From Tenacibaculum sp. (GTDB taxonomy: Bacteria; Bacteroidota; Bacteroidia; Flavobacteriales; Flavobacteriaceae): a DNA stretch of 64,000 nt. Positions 26,831 to 34,610 of this stretch are shown piece by piece. The translations under genes and the position numbers were made by a program. Every line of letters starts with the position of its first letter. Within the stretch, counting starts at the first letter, position 1. The notes under the pieces are model-generated. The model searched no databases, was not told the origin of the DNA, and worked only from the letters and a program-made list of their open reading frames with translations. The stretch covers positions 1 to 64,000 of the forward strand of contig JAKVCX010000004.1 in NCBI GenBank assembly GCA_022448525.1, given 5' to 3'.

Positions 26831-27073
26831 ACATAAGAACTATTTCTGAAAAATCAATATTTTCTTTTTTTAATTATTTTAAAAAAAAAAACTATATTGC
26901 TGCCGTTTTGAAAAAAGCCTTGCTAACTTTTTTTAAGCAAAAAATTGTCGACAAAGAAAAAGGGTGTTTTATAAAAAAATTGCGCAGCATTCTTTTTTAA
27001 TTTTTTAATGATATACTTCTTTATTCGAGAAAGGAGGAGTATACAATTGTTTAATTTTAATATACTAAAAGAA

Positions 27074-27301
27074 ATGAAAAGTAAAATTTTGAAAGGTTTT
27101 TTATTATCTATGACCTTTGGTCTTGTTTTAAGTTTGACTATAACTAATGCAGATGCTGTAGATGAGTTGATGAGGGAAGGAGATAAAATCCCTTGTTATT
27201 CTGCCGGTAACTCCAATCCATATTACAAATATGTTGACTGTGCAACATGTACACGAACTATTGGAAGTGCATCAGGAGGGAAAGGTCAATGTACAAATTA
27301 A
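27074..27301 (+). CDS. Small secreted cysteine-rich peptide 1 (NVEALA-like)
   Basis: 75 residues from ATG 27074, chosen because it opens a normal signal peptide (MKSKILKGFLLSMTFGLVLS). An in-frame TTG at 27047 sits behind a rare strong SD-like AAGGAGG (27031-27037) but would add nine residues before the signal. The mature part has four Cys: one in IPCYS, a CxxC in VDCATCTR, and one in GKGQCTN at the end. The TNADAV segment after the signal recalls the NVEALA motif of small secreted Bacteroidota peptides. Peptide 2 follows 8 nt later and shares the V(D/E)CATC(T/S)R ... GGxGQCT pattern. No enzymatic motif. An exported signal, effector or structural peptide is possible. Confidence 0.75.
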   Translation: MKSKILKGFLLSMTFGLVLSLTITNADAVDELMREGDKIPCYSAGNSNPYYKYVDCATCTRTIGSASGGKGQCTN

Positions 27302-27309
27302 AATAAGCT

Positions 27310-27561
27310 ATGAAATTATACAAAAAGAAATTATCCGATTTTGGGATAGTAATGGCAGTTGTATTGGGGACATTTTTTAGTGTTTTAAATGAAAATTCTG
27401 AAGCAAGCGAAGAATTAACTCATGAAGAAAATGGTAAAATTACTTGTTGGTCATACAGTACTTCTCCCTTAATAAGTTTTAGAAGACACGTTGAATGTGC
27501 CACATGCTCTAGAGTTAGTGGGAAGCCTTTAGGAGGTCAAGGTCAATGTACGTCAAATTAA
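27310..27561 (+). CDS. Small secreted cysteine-rich peptide 2 (NVEALA-like), paralogue of peptide 1
   Basis: 83 residues. The N-terminal signal-like helix (DFGIVMAVVLGTFFSVL) is preceded by a basic stretch. NSEASEEL corresponds to the NADAVDEL segment of peptide 1. The mature part keeps the four cysteines: ITCWS, VECATCSR (CxxC) and GQGQCTSN. Spacing of 8 nt makes it co-transcribed with peptide 1, as a tandem duplication that has diverged. A stem-loop follows the stop codon immediately, before the propeller lipoprotein gene. Confidence 0.75.
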   Translation: MKLYKKKLSDFGIVMAVVLGTFFSVLNENSEASEELTHEENGKITCWSYSTSPLISFRRHVECATCSRVSGKPLGGQGQCTSN

Positions 27562-27570
27562 AATAATCTT

Positions 27571-27598
27571 AAAGAGGAGTGTAAACTCCTCTTTTCTT
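27571..27598 (+). terminator. Stem-loop after the peptide 1/2 genes
   Basis: Perfect 10-bp stem AAAGAGGAGT (27571-27580) / ACTCCTCTTT (27585-27594) with a GTAA tetraloop and a weak T tail. Placed between peptide genes and propeller gene, it probably lets most transcripts stop after the peptides or stabilises their 3' end. Confidence 0.7.
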
Positions 27599-27623
27599 AA
27601 CTTAAACCAAAGAAATTATCTTA

Positions 27624-28700
27624 ATGAAAAAAAACAATTTTAAAATTATTCCTTTATATCTATTTGCTTTTTTAGCTATTGCGTCTTGCGTCTCTAAAGA
27701 AGCTAAGAATAATGAAGTGATTAGTGAGATTTCTCTTAATGGTAGAAATGTGTTTGAAGACAAATTTAATTTACAAAACCTTTATTTAATAGATTCACTT
27801 GTCTTGACGAAGAATTTGGCTAACAAGGAAGGTAGTTTGTTTAGTGTCTATAATAATAATGATGAATATGAGCATCTATTTGATTTTGGAAGTATAGGAG
27901 ATGGTCCTAATGAGTTTGAGGCAGGGGTATATTGTACTACGCAATTTGAGAGAGATAATGATGGTATAAAGTTTTGGGTTTTTGAAATGAATAGGAATAA
28001 GTTGAGTCAAATAGATTTAACTAGTACGTTAGAGAAAAAGTCATTGGTTATTAGTAAAAGTATAAGATTAAGACCAGGTTTATCTTTTAAAGAAGTATTT
28101 CATGTTACTCAAAACGTGATTATAGGAAATCCTGACAATTTATCTCTTAAAATGAATCAATTAGTTATCTATGACGGTCTTAATAATAGAGTATCAAAGA
28201 ATATTCCATTTCCATTTGATTTTGAAAATCAAAAGAGTAATGATATTAATCATACTCAGCAAAATTACAATGCCCTTTTTATAAATAATTTAAGATATAA
28301 TCAAAGAAGAAATAAGCTTGTCTCAGGTATGATCTCAATAGATAAAATCGATATTTTCAATACTGATGGTTCTCTTTATAAATCTTTAATGAATGAGGGA
28401 GATAAAGCTTTCGACTTTGATGCAAATATGAAGGAACCAAAAGGATTTAATGTTGATGTGCAATTAGGTGATAAATATATTTATGTTTTATACAGCGGAG
28501 ATTCGATGAGTAATTATTTTGAAAACAGTACACCAACGAAAATTAAAATTTTTGATTGGGGATTAAATTTAAAGCATGTTCTTAAAACTGATGCTTCGTT
28601 AAATTTTATTTCTGTGGATGAGAATCACAAAAAAATTATTGGAATTAGTATGACTCAAGAAAAGATAGTTGAATATAAACTGGAAAACTTAAATTTATAG
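27624..28700 (+). CDS. TolB-like 6-bladed beta-propeller lipoprotein
   Basis: 358 residues, lipoprotein signal ending FLAIASC (Cys22). The segment LFDFGSIGDGPNEFE is the signature of the Bacteroidota TolB-like/6-bladed propeller families, and repeated beta motifs (SQIDL, DKIDIFNTDG, YIYVLYSG, IKIFDWGLNL) follow to the end. It is predicted to sit on the outer membrane or face the periplasm. It is clearly paralogous to 30765-31853 (shared ANKE, DGPNEFE/NGPNEFE, DNLSL, STPTK and FDWGLNLKH/YDWNLNLKH blocks). It is coupled to the DUF1573 gene (TAGTG overlap). A receptor or partner role for the peptides encoded upstream is inferred from context. Confidence 0.8.
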   Translation: MKKNNFKIIPLYLFAFLAIASCVSKEAKNNEVISEISLNGRNVFEDKFNLQNLYLIDSLVLTKNLANKEGSLFSVYNNNDEYEHLFDFGSIGDGPNEFEAGVYCTTQFERDNDGIKFWVFEMNRNKLSQIDLTSTLEKKSLVISKSIRLRPGLSFKEVFHVTQNVIIGNPDNLSLKMNQLVIYDGLNNRVSKNIPFPFDFENQKSNDINHTQQNYNALFINNLRYNQRRNKLVSGMISIDKIDIFNTDGSLYKSLMNEGDKAFDFDANMKEPKGFNVDVQLGDKYIYVLYSGDSMSNYFENSTPTKIKIFDWGLNLKHVLKTDASLNFISVDENHKKIIGISMTQEKIVEYKLENLNL

Positions 28701-29113
28701 TGAAAAAATTATTAAAAATAGTTTCTTTTATTGGTGTGTTTTTTCTAACGTTTTATTTGAGTAATCTTGTTTTAAATATAAAGAGGGATAAAGAAATAGA
28801 GTATAAAACAGCTATTAAGTTTGATGTTAAAGAACATGATTTTAAGAAATTAAAAAAGGGTATCCCCGTTTCTAAGTTTTTCGTCTATGAGAACATCGGT
28901 GATAAAGCTTTAAGAATAAAGAATGTGGATAGTAGATGTGGATGTACTATACCAAAATGGTCAAGAAAAAAGTTGAATCCAGGAGAAAGAGATAGTATTT
29001 TAGTACAGTATGATTCTAAAAAAGAAGGTTATTTTTCAAAAGATGTTTATATAATTTCTAATTCTGATACAAGTCCAGATATTTTGTACATAAGTGGAGT
29101 AGTATCAGAATAG
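28700..29113 (+). CDS. DUF1573 protein, membrane-anchored, periplasmic
   Basis: 137 residues beginning with GTG that overlaps the preceding TAG. An N-terminal membrane helix (about 5-27) is followed by a single Ig-like DUF1573 domain with the hallmark RCGCT (VDSRCGCTIPKW) and closing SGVVSE. It has no lipobox. The same propeller/DUF1573 pairing recurs at 33435-35034. Function unknown. The two cysteines in the RCGCT loop are a family feature and could be redox-active, but I cannot show it. Confidence 0.82.
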   Translation: MKKLLKIVSFIGVFFLTFYLSNLVLNIKRDKEIEYKTAIKFDVKEHDFKKLKKGIPVSKFFVYENIGDKALRIKNVDSRCGCTIPKWSRKKLNPGERDSILVQYDSKKEGYFSKDVYIISNSDTSPDILYISGVVSE

Positions 29114-29609
29114 AGTTTAAGATGCTTTTATTTTTAGTTTATCAAAGAGATGGTTATTCCAGTAAATTGATGATATTCAATATGATAATGAAAACAAAGG
29201 TTGTTTATAAATCATTCATGTTAAAATAAATAGATAACTAAGAATATTAGTTTGAGATAGTATTTAAGATGAAAGGTTAATTAAGAAACTAATGTAAAGT
29301 CTGTCGTAATAAATTTTAAGAATACCTAAATACTTTTTAAGGAAATTAAAGTAATTTCGGAAAATGTTTTTCAATTTTCTAAGTAAGTTCTTCCGAAGAA
29401 TAATATTTTTTTTTGTTTTAAATTAAACAATATTTCTTCATTCATGAATAATAAAGAGCAACTTTTTAATACTGAAAATTTGAATAAATAGTAATGAGAT
29501 TTTTTTTTATTATTATTATTATAAAGTATCCAAAGTATAAATTTTTTCTAAAATAGTTGTTTTCAAAAAGAAGGAATTGAGTGTCTTAAATATTTTAAAA
29601 AAAATAATT
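29114..29609. other. 496-nt AT-rich gap without a gene
   Basis: No coding frame of note. It contains a 13-nt palindrome TTCTTCCGAAGAA (29388-29400), a run of nine T (29500-29508) followed by four ATT repeats (29509-29520), and otherwise AT-rich sequence. The repeats lie about 90 nt upstream of the next start codon. No clear -33/-7 promoter pair could be picked. Confidence 0.4.
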
Positions 29610-30755
29610 ATGAAAAATTGTTTCTATGTGAGTTTGTGTTTGTTTCTATTTGTTTTTATCAGTTGTAAAAATAACAATCAAAAGGATTCTCTTGAATCTA
29701 ATAGTAAAAGTATTACCAATAACATTTCAATTACAGATTCCATTCAGATTTCACATGCTGGATTAATTTATGAGGATAAACTAGCTGATAACTTACTTTT
29801 TTATAATCCTGTGAGTTATGATGTGGTAGTCTATAATTTAAAATCTAAAACAACATCTGCCTTTAATAAATCGGGAGATGGTTTCGATGAGTATACTAAG
29901 ATTTATAAAAATTTTATAACTTTTAGAAACGATTCTGTTATTGCTGTATCCGATATAAAAAGTATAAAGCAGTATAATCTAAAGGGTGAGTTTTTAGGTG
30001 ATATTAAATTTGATACTTATGATAATGCATTTGCACCTTTAACAAATTTGAAGTTTTATGGAGATTCTTTGCTGATAGCAATGAAATCGCTTCAGGGTAA
30101 TCCCTCAAGAAAAGAATTCTATAAAGACAATAGAAAAGTTATTTTTCGCAAAAACCTTAATGCTGGGGAGGAGAATAATTTTATAAATTTCCCGGAGGAA
30201 TTAAATGATTTTTTCGAAGAAGAATATTACTATAATGATATTTATTCTTTTGCGGATTTAAAAAAGGAGAAATCTTTTTATTTTGTTAATTCCAATGGTA
30301 AAGTGCTATATGAATTTGATGTTGTAAGTAAAAAGTTGAATTCAATATCACTTCCCAAAATTCCATATTATAAAATTCTCAAACTGCCTTTTGGAAAAAA
30401 AATATCTCAAGATGATATACTCTTGAATTTATATCGTTCTAGTTTCATTGAAGGAATATTTAAGGATTCAAAAAATACTTTTATAGTTTTTGGAGAAGGT
30501 CATGATAAAGAGTATTTAATCGATTTTAAGAAAAAGAATAAAGGATTTCCATTTACAGTAGCGCCAAATATAAATTACAGTTTATTTAGATTTAACGAAA
30601 ATAGCGATGGTAAGTTATACAGGTTAAATAAAGGGAAGAATTTGTATCCTTTTTTTTGGGATGAACAAAAGGAAGAAATTTATATGTTAAGTTTAAATAG
30701 TGAATTTGATGAATTAAATGGGGTAACAACTTTATATAAAGGTAAACTGAATTAA
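29610..30755 (+). CDS. Beta-propeller-like lipoprotein of unknown function
   Basis: 381 residues from ATG 29610; an upstream TTG at 29577 would put a charged stretch before the signal. Lipoprotein signal NCFYVSLCLFLFVFISC (Cys19). Repeating beta-strand units (YDVVVYNLKSKTT, IKQYNLKGEFLGDI, NGKVLYEFDVVSKKL, LYRLNKGKN) fit a 6-bladed propeller of the kind found near NVEALA peptides, but similarity to the other three propellers here is weak. It is followed after 9 nt by the propeller gene at 30765, so it is probably in one operon with it. The function cannot be stated. Confidence 0.6.
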   Translation: MKNCFYVSLCLFLFVFISCKNNNQKDSLESNSKSITNNISITDSIQISHAGLIYEDKLADNLLFYNPVSYDVVVYNLKSKTTSAFNKSGDGFDEYTKIYKNFITFRNDSVIAVSDIKSIKQYNLKGEFLGDIKFDTYDNAFAPLTNLKFYGDSLLIAMKSLQGNPSRKEFYKDNRKVIFRKNLNAGEENNFINFPEELNDFFEEEYYYNDIYSFADLKKEKSFYFVNSNGKVLYEFDVVSKKLNSISLPKIPYYKILKLPFGKKISQDDILLNLYRSSFIEGIFKDSKNTFIVFGEGHDKEYLIDFKKKNKGFPFTVAPNINYSLFRFNENSDGKLYRLNKGKNLYPFFWDEQKEEIYMLSLNSEFDELNGVTTLYKGKLN

Positions 30756-30764
30756 AAACTAACC

Positions 30765-31853
30765 ATGATAAGTTCTAATTTTCAAACTTGTATAAGTAAA
30801 GCTCAACTATACTTTATTTTACTTTTCGTCATAATTGGTTGTAAGAATAGTTCTGAAAGTAATAATCCTTTGCCATCCAAAGAAAAGTTATTTAAAGGAG
30901 AGATTATTTTTGAGAATAAGTATAATATTCAAAATGTATACTTCTGTGACGATTACATAGTAGTCAAAAATATAGCGAATAAGGAAAGTAATGTGTTTAG
31001 CGTTTATAAGAATGATACAGCATTAACTCATATTTCCGATTTCGGAAGAATAGGGAATGGTCCTAATGAGTTTGAAAGTGAAGTGTATTGTACAACTCAA
31101 TTTGATGTAAATAAAGAAGGAAAATTCTTTTGGGTTTATGAGATGAACAAGAATAAAGTAAGTCAAATTGATTTAACAGAAACTATTCGGAAAAAATCTA
31201 TTGTCGTTAAAAAGTTTGTAAAACTAAAACCAGAACTATCTTTAAAAGAAATGTTCTATGTAGAAGAAAATAAAATTATAGGTAACCCTGATAATCTATC
31301 GTTGAGTATGGATCAACTAGTTATCTTTAACGATAAGACAGGTATAGTTGAAAAAAGACTTCCATTTGCATTCAATGTGAATAACGAAAAAAGCAACGAT
31401 ATAAACTTTACACAACAGAATTTTAATACACTTTTCGTTAATAATTTAAGGTTTAATCGAAAGAGAAATAAACTAGTTTCAGGTATGGTAACTCTTGATA
31501 GAATTGATATTCTTAATCTTAATGGAACCATTAACAAATCAACAGAAACTGAAAATGTTGATTTTACTAGTCTTCAAGAGAACATAAAAAACACAAGAAT
31601 TTATTGTTCAGATTTATATGCAGGTGATGCATATATTTATGTCTTATTCAGTGGTGAAGAAATGAACAAGTACTTCGAAGAAAGTACACCAACCAAAGTG
31701 AAAATATATGATTGGAACTTAAATTTAAAGCATGTTTTAAAAACCGAAGAATCTTTAAATTTTATTACAATTAATGAAAAATCTAAAACGTTAATAGGTA
31801 CCAGTATTACACAAGAGAAAATCGTAAAATACAATTTAGAGAATATATTATAG
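30765..31853 (+). CDS. TolB-like 6-bladed beta-propeller lipoprotein, paralogue of 27624-28700
   Basis: 362 residues, lipoprotein signal LYFILLFVIIGC. Collinear with the 27624 protein over its whole length: FENKYNIQNVYF, VFSVYKND, FGRIGNGPNEFE, VYCTTQFD, GNPDNLSLSMDQLVI, NDINFTQQNFN and ESTPTKVKIYDWNLNLKH. The match is close enough that a local duplication is likely. Unlike its twin it is not followed by a DUF1573 gene; the adaptor of the RND pump starts 59 nt downstream. It may read the same ligand as the first copy or a diverged one. Confidence 0.8.
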   Translation: MISSNFQTCISKAQLYFILLFVIIGCKNSSESNNPLPSKEKLFKGEIIFENKYNIQNVYFCDDYIVVKNIANKESNVFSVYKNDTALTHISDFGRIGNGPNEFESEVYCTTQFDVNKEGKFFWVYEMNKNKVSQIDLTETIRKKSIVVKKFVKLKPELSLKEMFYVEENKIIGNPDNLSLSMDQLVIFNDKTGIVEKRLPFAFNVNNEKSNDINFTQQNFNTLFVNNLRFNRKRNKLVSGMVTLDRIDILNLNGTINKSTETENVDFTSLQENIKNTRIYCSDLYAGDAYIYVLFSGEEMNKYFEESTPTKVKIYDWNLNLKHVLKTEESLNFITINEKSKTLIGTSITQEKIVKYNLENIL

Positions 31854-31912
31854 TTCTTGAAATTGTCTTAATATTTTATGAACTTCTCGTTATATTCGCA
31901 AAAAAAATAACA

Positions 31913-32956
31913 ATGTTTAAAAAAGTTTACCTCCTAATAATTTTAGCATTAGTTGCTTGTGGGAAAGAAGAAAAAACTTCTCAGGAAGAAGAAAGTCAAT
32001 CGAAAGTGTTTAGCAAAGGAACTTCAGTAGAAGTTGTAAAAGTTTCAGATTCAGTTTTCAATAAACAACTTTGGGTAAATGGAAAAATTGAGGCTGTTAA
32101 AAAAGCAGAACTTCGTTTTCAATCTTCTAATCAACTAATGTCTTTAAAATCTGCAAATGGTGATTATGTGAAGCAACATCAAATCATTGGAGTTTTGGAA
32201 AATAGTTTACTAAAAAACAACGTGCAAAAAGCGACAATCGAACTTCAAAAAGCACAGAATAAATTTGCAGAAGAAAAAATTAATTACGGGCAGCAAAATA
32301 TTACTCCGAGTATTTTAAAAAACTTAGAAATTAAAAGTGGAGTTATTGAAGCAAGGAATAATTTAGAAAGAGCTAAAATAGAGTATGATCAAACTTTTTT
32401 AAAAGCTCCGTTTTCAGGAATAGTGGCGAATATTGAAAAGAGAGAAGGAGATTATATCGGAACAGCTGATGCTTTTTGTACGGTGATTAATCCTAATGCA
32501 TTAGAAGTTTCGTTTGCAGTACTAGAAAATGAGTATCAATTTGTAGCTAAAAAGCAAGAGATTGAAGTCCGAGGTTACAACGCTAAACAAAAATTGTTTA
32601 AAGGAAGGATTACAGAAGTAAACCCATTAGTTGATGAAAATGGTTTAATAAAAGTTACGGCTTCAATAACAGATAAAAATACAGGATTATTAGATGGAAT
32701 GAATGTAAAGGTTTTAATAAATCAACCTTTGCATAATGTAGTGGTTATACCAAAATCTGCATTGGTGTTAAGATCAAATAGAGAAGTGGTTTTTACCGTG
32801 GAAAATGACTTAGCAAAATGGAATTATGTTGAAATAGCAGGAGAAAATAGTGATAGTTATGCCATTAATAAAGGAATAAAAAGTTCTGATAGTGTAATCA
32901 TATCAGGGAATTTAAATTTAGCACACGATGCCAAGGTAAATGTTGTTTTGCAGTAA
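31913..32956 (+). CDS. RND pump periplasmic adaptor (membrane-fusion protein), lipoprotein
   Basis: 347 residues, lipoprotein signal LLIILALVAC (Cys16). The order is that of HlyD/AcrA adaptors: a barrel-sandwich half with LRFQSSNQLMSLKSANGDYV, a short alpha hairpin (about 105-155), the second lipoyl half (KAPFSGIVANIEKREGDYI), a beta-barrel domain (LEVSFAVLENEYQFV) and a membrane-proximal domain ending in VVLQ. It should link the inner-membrane permease at 35072 with the TolC-type channel at 38088. Peptide 3, a propeller and a DUF1573 gene are inserted between adaptor and permease, which is unusual for an RND operon and ties the peptide to the pump. Confidence 0.9.
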   Translation: MFKKVYLLIILALVACGKEEKTSQEEESQSKVFSKGTSVEVVKVSDSVFNKQLWVNGKIEAVKKAELRFQSSNQLMSLKSANGDYVKQHQIIGVLENSLLKNNVQKATIELQKAQNKFAEEKINYGQQNITPSILKNLEIKSGVIEARNNLERAKIEYDQTFLKAPFSGIVANIEKREGDYIGTADAFCTVINPNALEVSFAVLENEYQFVAKKQEIEVRGYNAKQKLFKGRITEVNPLVDENGLIKVTASITDKNTGLLDGMNVKVLINQPLHNVVVIPKSALVLRSNREVVFTVENDLAKWNYVEIAGENSDSYAINKGIKSSDSVIISGNLNLAHDAKVNVVLQ

Positions 32957-32977
32957 TTGTAAAAAAATATATATTTG
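32948..32977 (+). promoter_or_regulatory. Promoter for peptide 3 (TTG-N19-TATATTTG)
   Basis: TTG at 32948-32950 and TATATTTG at 32970-32977, spaced by 19 nt, match the Bacteroidota sigma-factor consensus exactly. Transcription would start near 32984, giving a leader of about 100 nt before the peptide gene. Confidence 0.7.
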
Positions 32978-32983
32978 CAGCGC

Positions 32984-33086
32984 GAGGGAAAAGAATTAAA
33001 AAAATTGCGTGCCTTTTCTTTATTTATAGGATAATTTGTTAAACAGTGTGTATGCACGCTATGCACATATTTTAAAATTTGATATA
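32984..33086 (+). promoter_or_regulatory. Structured leader of peptide 3 gene
   Basis: The leader contains TAAAAAAATTGCG (32997-33009), found again at 26972-26984 ahead of peptide 1. GCGTGC (33007-33012) can pair perfectly with GCACGC (33054-33059), and TATGCAC is repeated directly (33051-33057 and 33060-33066). This suggests an RNA structure controlling expression; the mechanism is unknown. Confidence 0.4.
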
Positions 33087-33374
33087 ATGAAAAAATTAAT
33101 TTTCAGTTTAGTTTTGTTAGTAGGTTTCGCAGTAAGCGTAGCTTCGGTTCAAACTTCTCAAGCACAAGATGCTATTACTCATGCTCCACCAGAAGTTGGA
33201 GGAGGACAAGGTGATGCCATAAAGTGTTATTGTGCAGATAAAATGATTACTGAGGGAGGTGTAATTAAGAATATTAAGATTTGTAAAGCAGGAAATTCAG
33301 GTACTTTATGTGCTCAATCGACACCAACCGGTAATGTACAGTGTTGGAAATATGATCAGAACTGTCAACGATAG
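33087..33374 (+). CDS. Small secreted cysteine-rich peptide 3
   Basis: 95 residues from ATG 33087, which opens a clear signal peptide (KKLIFSLVLLVGFAVSVAS ... QAQ). The mature peptide is about 70 residues, begins with a Gly/Pro-rich stretch (PPEVGGGQGD) and has six cysteines: KCYCAD, ICKAG, LCAQ, QCWKY and NCQR. It resembles peptides 1 and 2 in size, export signal and gene context but not in Cys pattern. It has its own promoter and is followed by a terminator hairpin, so it is probably made in excess over the downstream propeller. Three disulfides are possible. Confidence 0.78.
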   Translation: MKKLIFSLVLLVGFAVSVASVQTSQAQDAITHAPPEVGGGQGDAIKCYCADKMITEGGVIKNIKICKAGNSGTLCAQSTPTGNVQCWKYDQNCQR

Positions 33375-33396
33375 TAAATTTAATTGTAAAGAACAT

Positions 33397-33429
33397 AAGT
33401 ATAGCGGGGTTTTCCGCTGTACTTTTTTT
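33397..33429 (+). terminator. Terminator/attenuator between peptide 3 and propeller gene
   Basis: AAGTATAGCGG (33397-33407) pairs with CCGCTGTACTT (33414-33424), one G-U pair, followed by a T run. It lies 23-55 nt after the peptide 3 stop and just before the next start codon. Confidence 0.8.
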
Positions 33430-33434
33430 ATATT

Positions 33435-34610
33435 ATGAGGATTGTTTATATTTTTATATGCTTGACTATTACAGTATCTTGTAATAAAGTTAAAAGCGAT
33501 GGTAATTTTTTTAATGCAAAAAATTTAAGTAAAAAGAGAATTCTGATTGACTCCATAATGATGGATACGCTAAATTTTGAAGCTGTTGATTCATCTTTTG
33601 ATGGGTTTCTAAGAATTGATGACAAAAACATTAATTTTATAGATAGTCGTTTTGGGTGGTTTTTTACATTTGATGTAAATGGACAATTAATTTCTAAAAA
33701 TTTAGGACAAGGAGCAGGGCCTAAAGAAATAAATACAGGTTTTATTGATGCTTACACCAAGTTATCTAATGGAAAACATATGTTTATAGGTTCAGGTTAT
33801 GATGTACATATACACAATGAGGATTTTGAAAGGGAAAAAATCTTAATCATGCAATGGGATTTAAAGAATGAAGCGAATGAAATTACTCCTGACAATCTTA
33901 ATCCTGAGATGCATAGATTATACTCTCCTGATTATAGTAATTTTAATTTACAGGAAATATCTACAAATGAGATATACTTTCCTATTTTAGCTAAACACCG
34001 CTTTTTTAATAAATTAAATTCTAAACGTTATTTTGAAGAAAGTAGAATACTAGCTAAGTTGAATCTAGATAGTAAGAAAATTGAATCTTTGGAGGGAAGG
34101 AAATCAAGAGAGTATTTGAAGTATTCTTTTCTAAGTAACTACGATTTTTTTGATTATCAACATAGTTTAAAAAACGAGAAAACTTTCGTTACTTATGAAG
34201 TCGATTCGTTAATTTATGTTTACGATAAAAACTTTAGTAACCTATATTCTTTCGGTAACTCTGGTAAACACATTGGTAATACTGATTTCTATGAGTATAA
34301 AGGAGGTATAAATAACGAAAAAGAATTTATGGAAGCCTTTATTAATGAGAAATCAAGAACAGGTTTTTATAAAAATATGAAATATTTTGAAGACGAGGAC
34401 ATGTTAATTAGAACTTACTATATAGGTGATTCAAGAACCCAAGATGGTATGCAAGTATACATAGAAAATGAGTTAATTGCAGATGTACGGGTACCAAAAA
34501 ATTTTAAGGTTATTGGGAGAATTGGTGATTACTTCTATTCTAATGTTGTTACAAATGAAGAAGATAATTATTTCAAATGTTATAAATTTAAGTTAGAAAA
34601 TGTTAAGTAG
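33435..34610 (+). CDS. Beta-propeller-like lipoprotein linked to peptide 3
   Basis: 391 residues with a short lipoprotein signal (VYIFICLTITVSC, Cys16). Beta-strand repeats (IDDKNINFIDSRFGWFFTFD, NGQLISKNLGQGAGPKEI, LIYVYDKNFSNLYSFGNSG) suggest a 6-bladed propeller; the GQGAGPKEI segment corresponds to the GxGPNEFE signature of the TolB-like propellers. It overlaps the following DUF1573 gene by 11 nt. The unit peptide / hairpin / propeller / DUF1573 thus repeats the arrangement at 27074-29113 with diverged members. Interaction with peptide 3 is inferred from context. Confidence 0.68.
   Translation: MRIVYIFICLTITVSCNKVKSDGNFFNAKNLSKKRILIDSIMMDTLNFEAVDSSFDGFLRIDDKNINFIDSRFGWFFTFDVNGQLISKNLGQGAGPKEINTGFIDAYTKLSNGKHMFIGSGYDVHIHNEDFEREKILIMQWDLKNEANEITPDNLNPEMHRLYSPDYSNFNLQEISTNEIYFPILAKHRFFNKLNSKRYFEESRILAKLNLDSKKIESLEGRKSREYLKYSFLSNYDFFDYQHSLKNEKTFVTYEVDSLIYVYDKNFSNLYSFGNSGKHIGNTDFYEYKGGINNEKEFMEAFINEKSRTGFYKNMKYFEDEDMLIRTYYIGDSRTQDGMQVYIENELIADVRVPKNFKVIGRIGDYFYSNVVTNEEDNYFKCYKFKLENVK

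Noticed and set aside
27074..27561. Peptides 1 and 2 as double-glycine-leader bacteriocins exported by a peptidase-ABC transporter
   Set aside because: No GG leader cleavage site and no C39-peptidase ABC transporter in the window; the N-termini look like Sec signals.
29500..29524. T9 and (ATT)4 tract as a proven phase-variable switch or CRISPR-like repeat
   Set aside because: Only four trinucleotide units, no spacers, and not placed in a recognised promoter; kept only as a minor remark.
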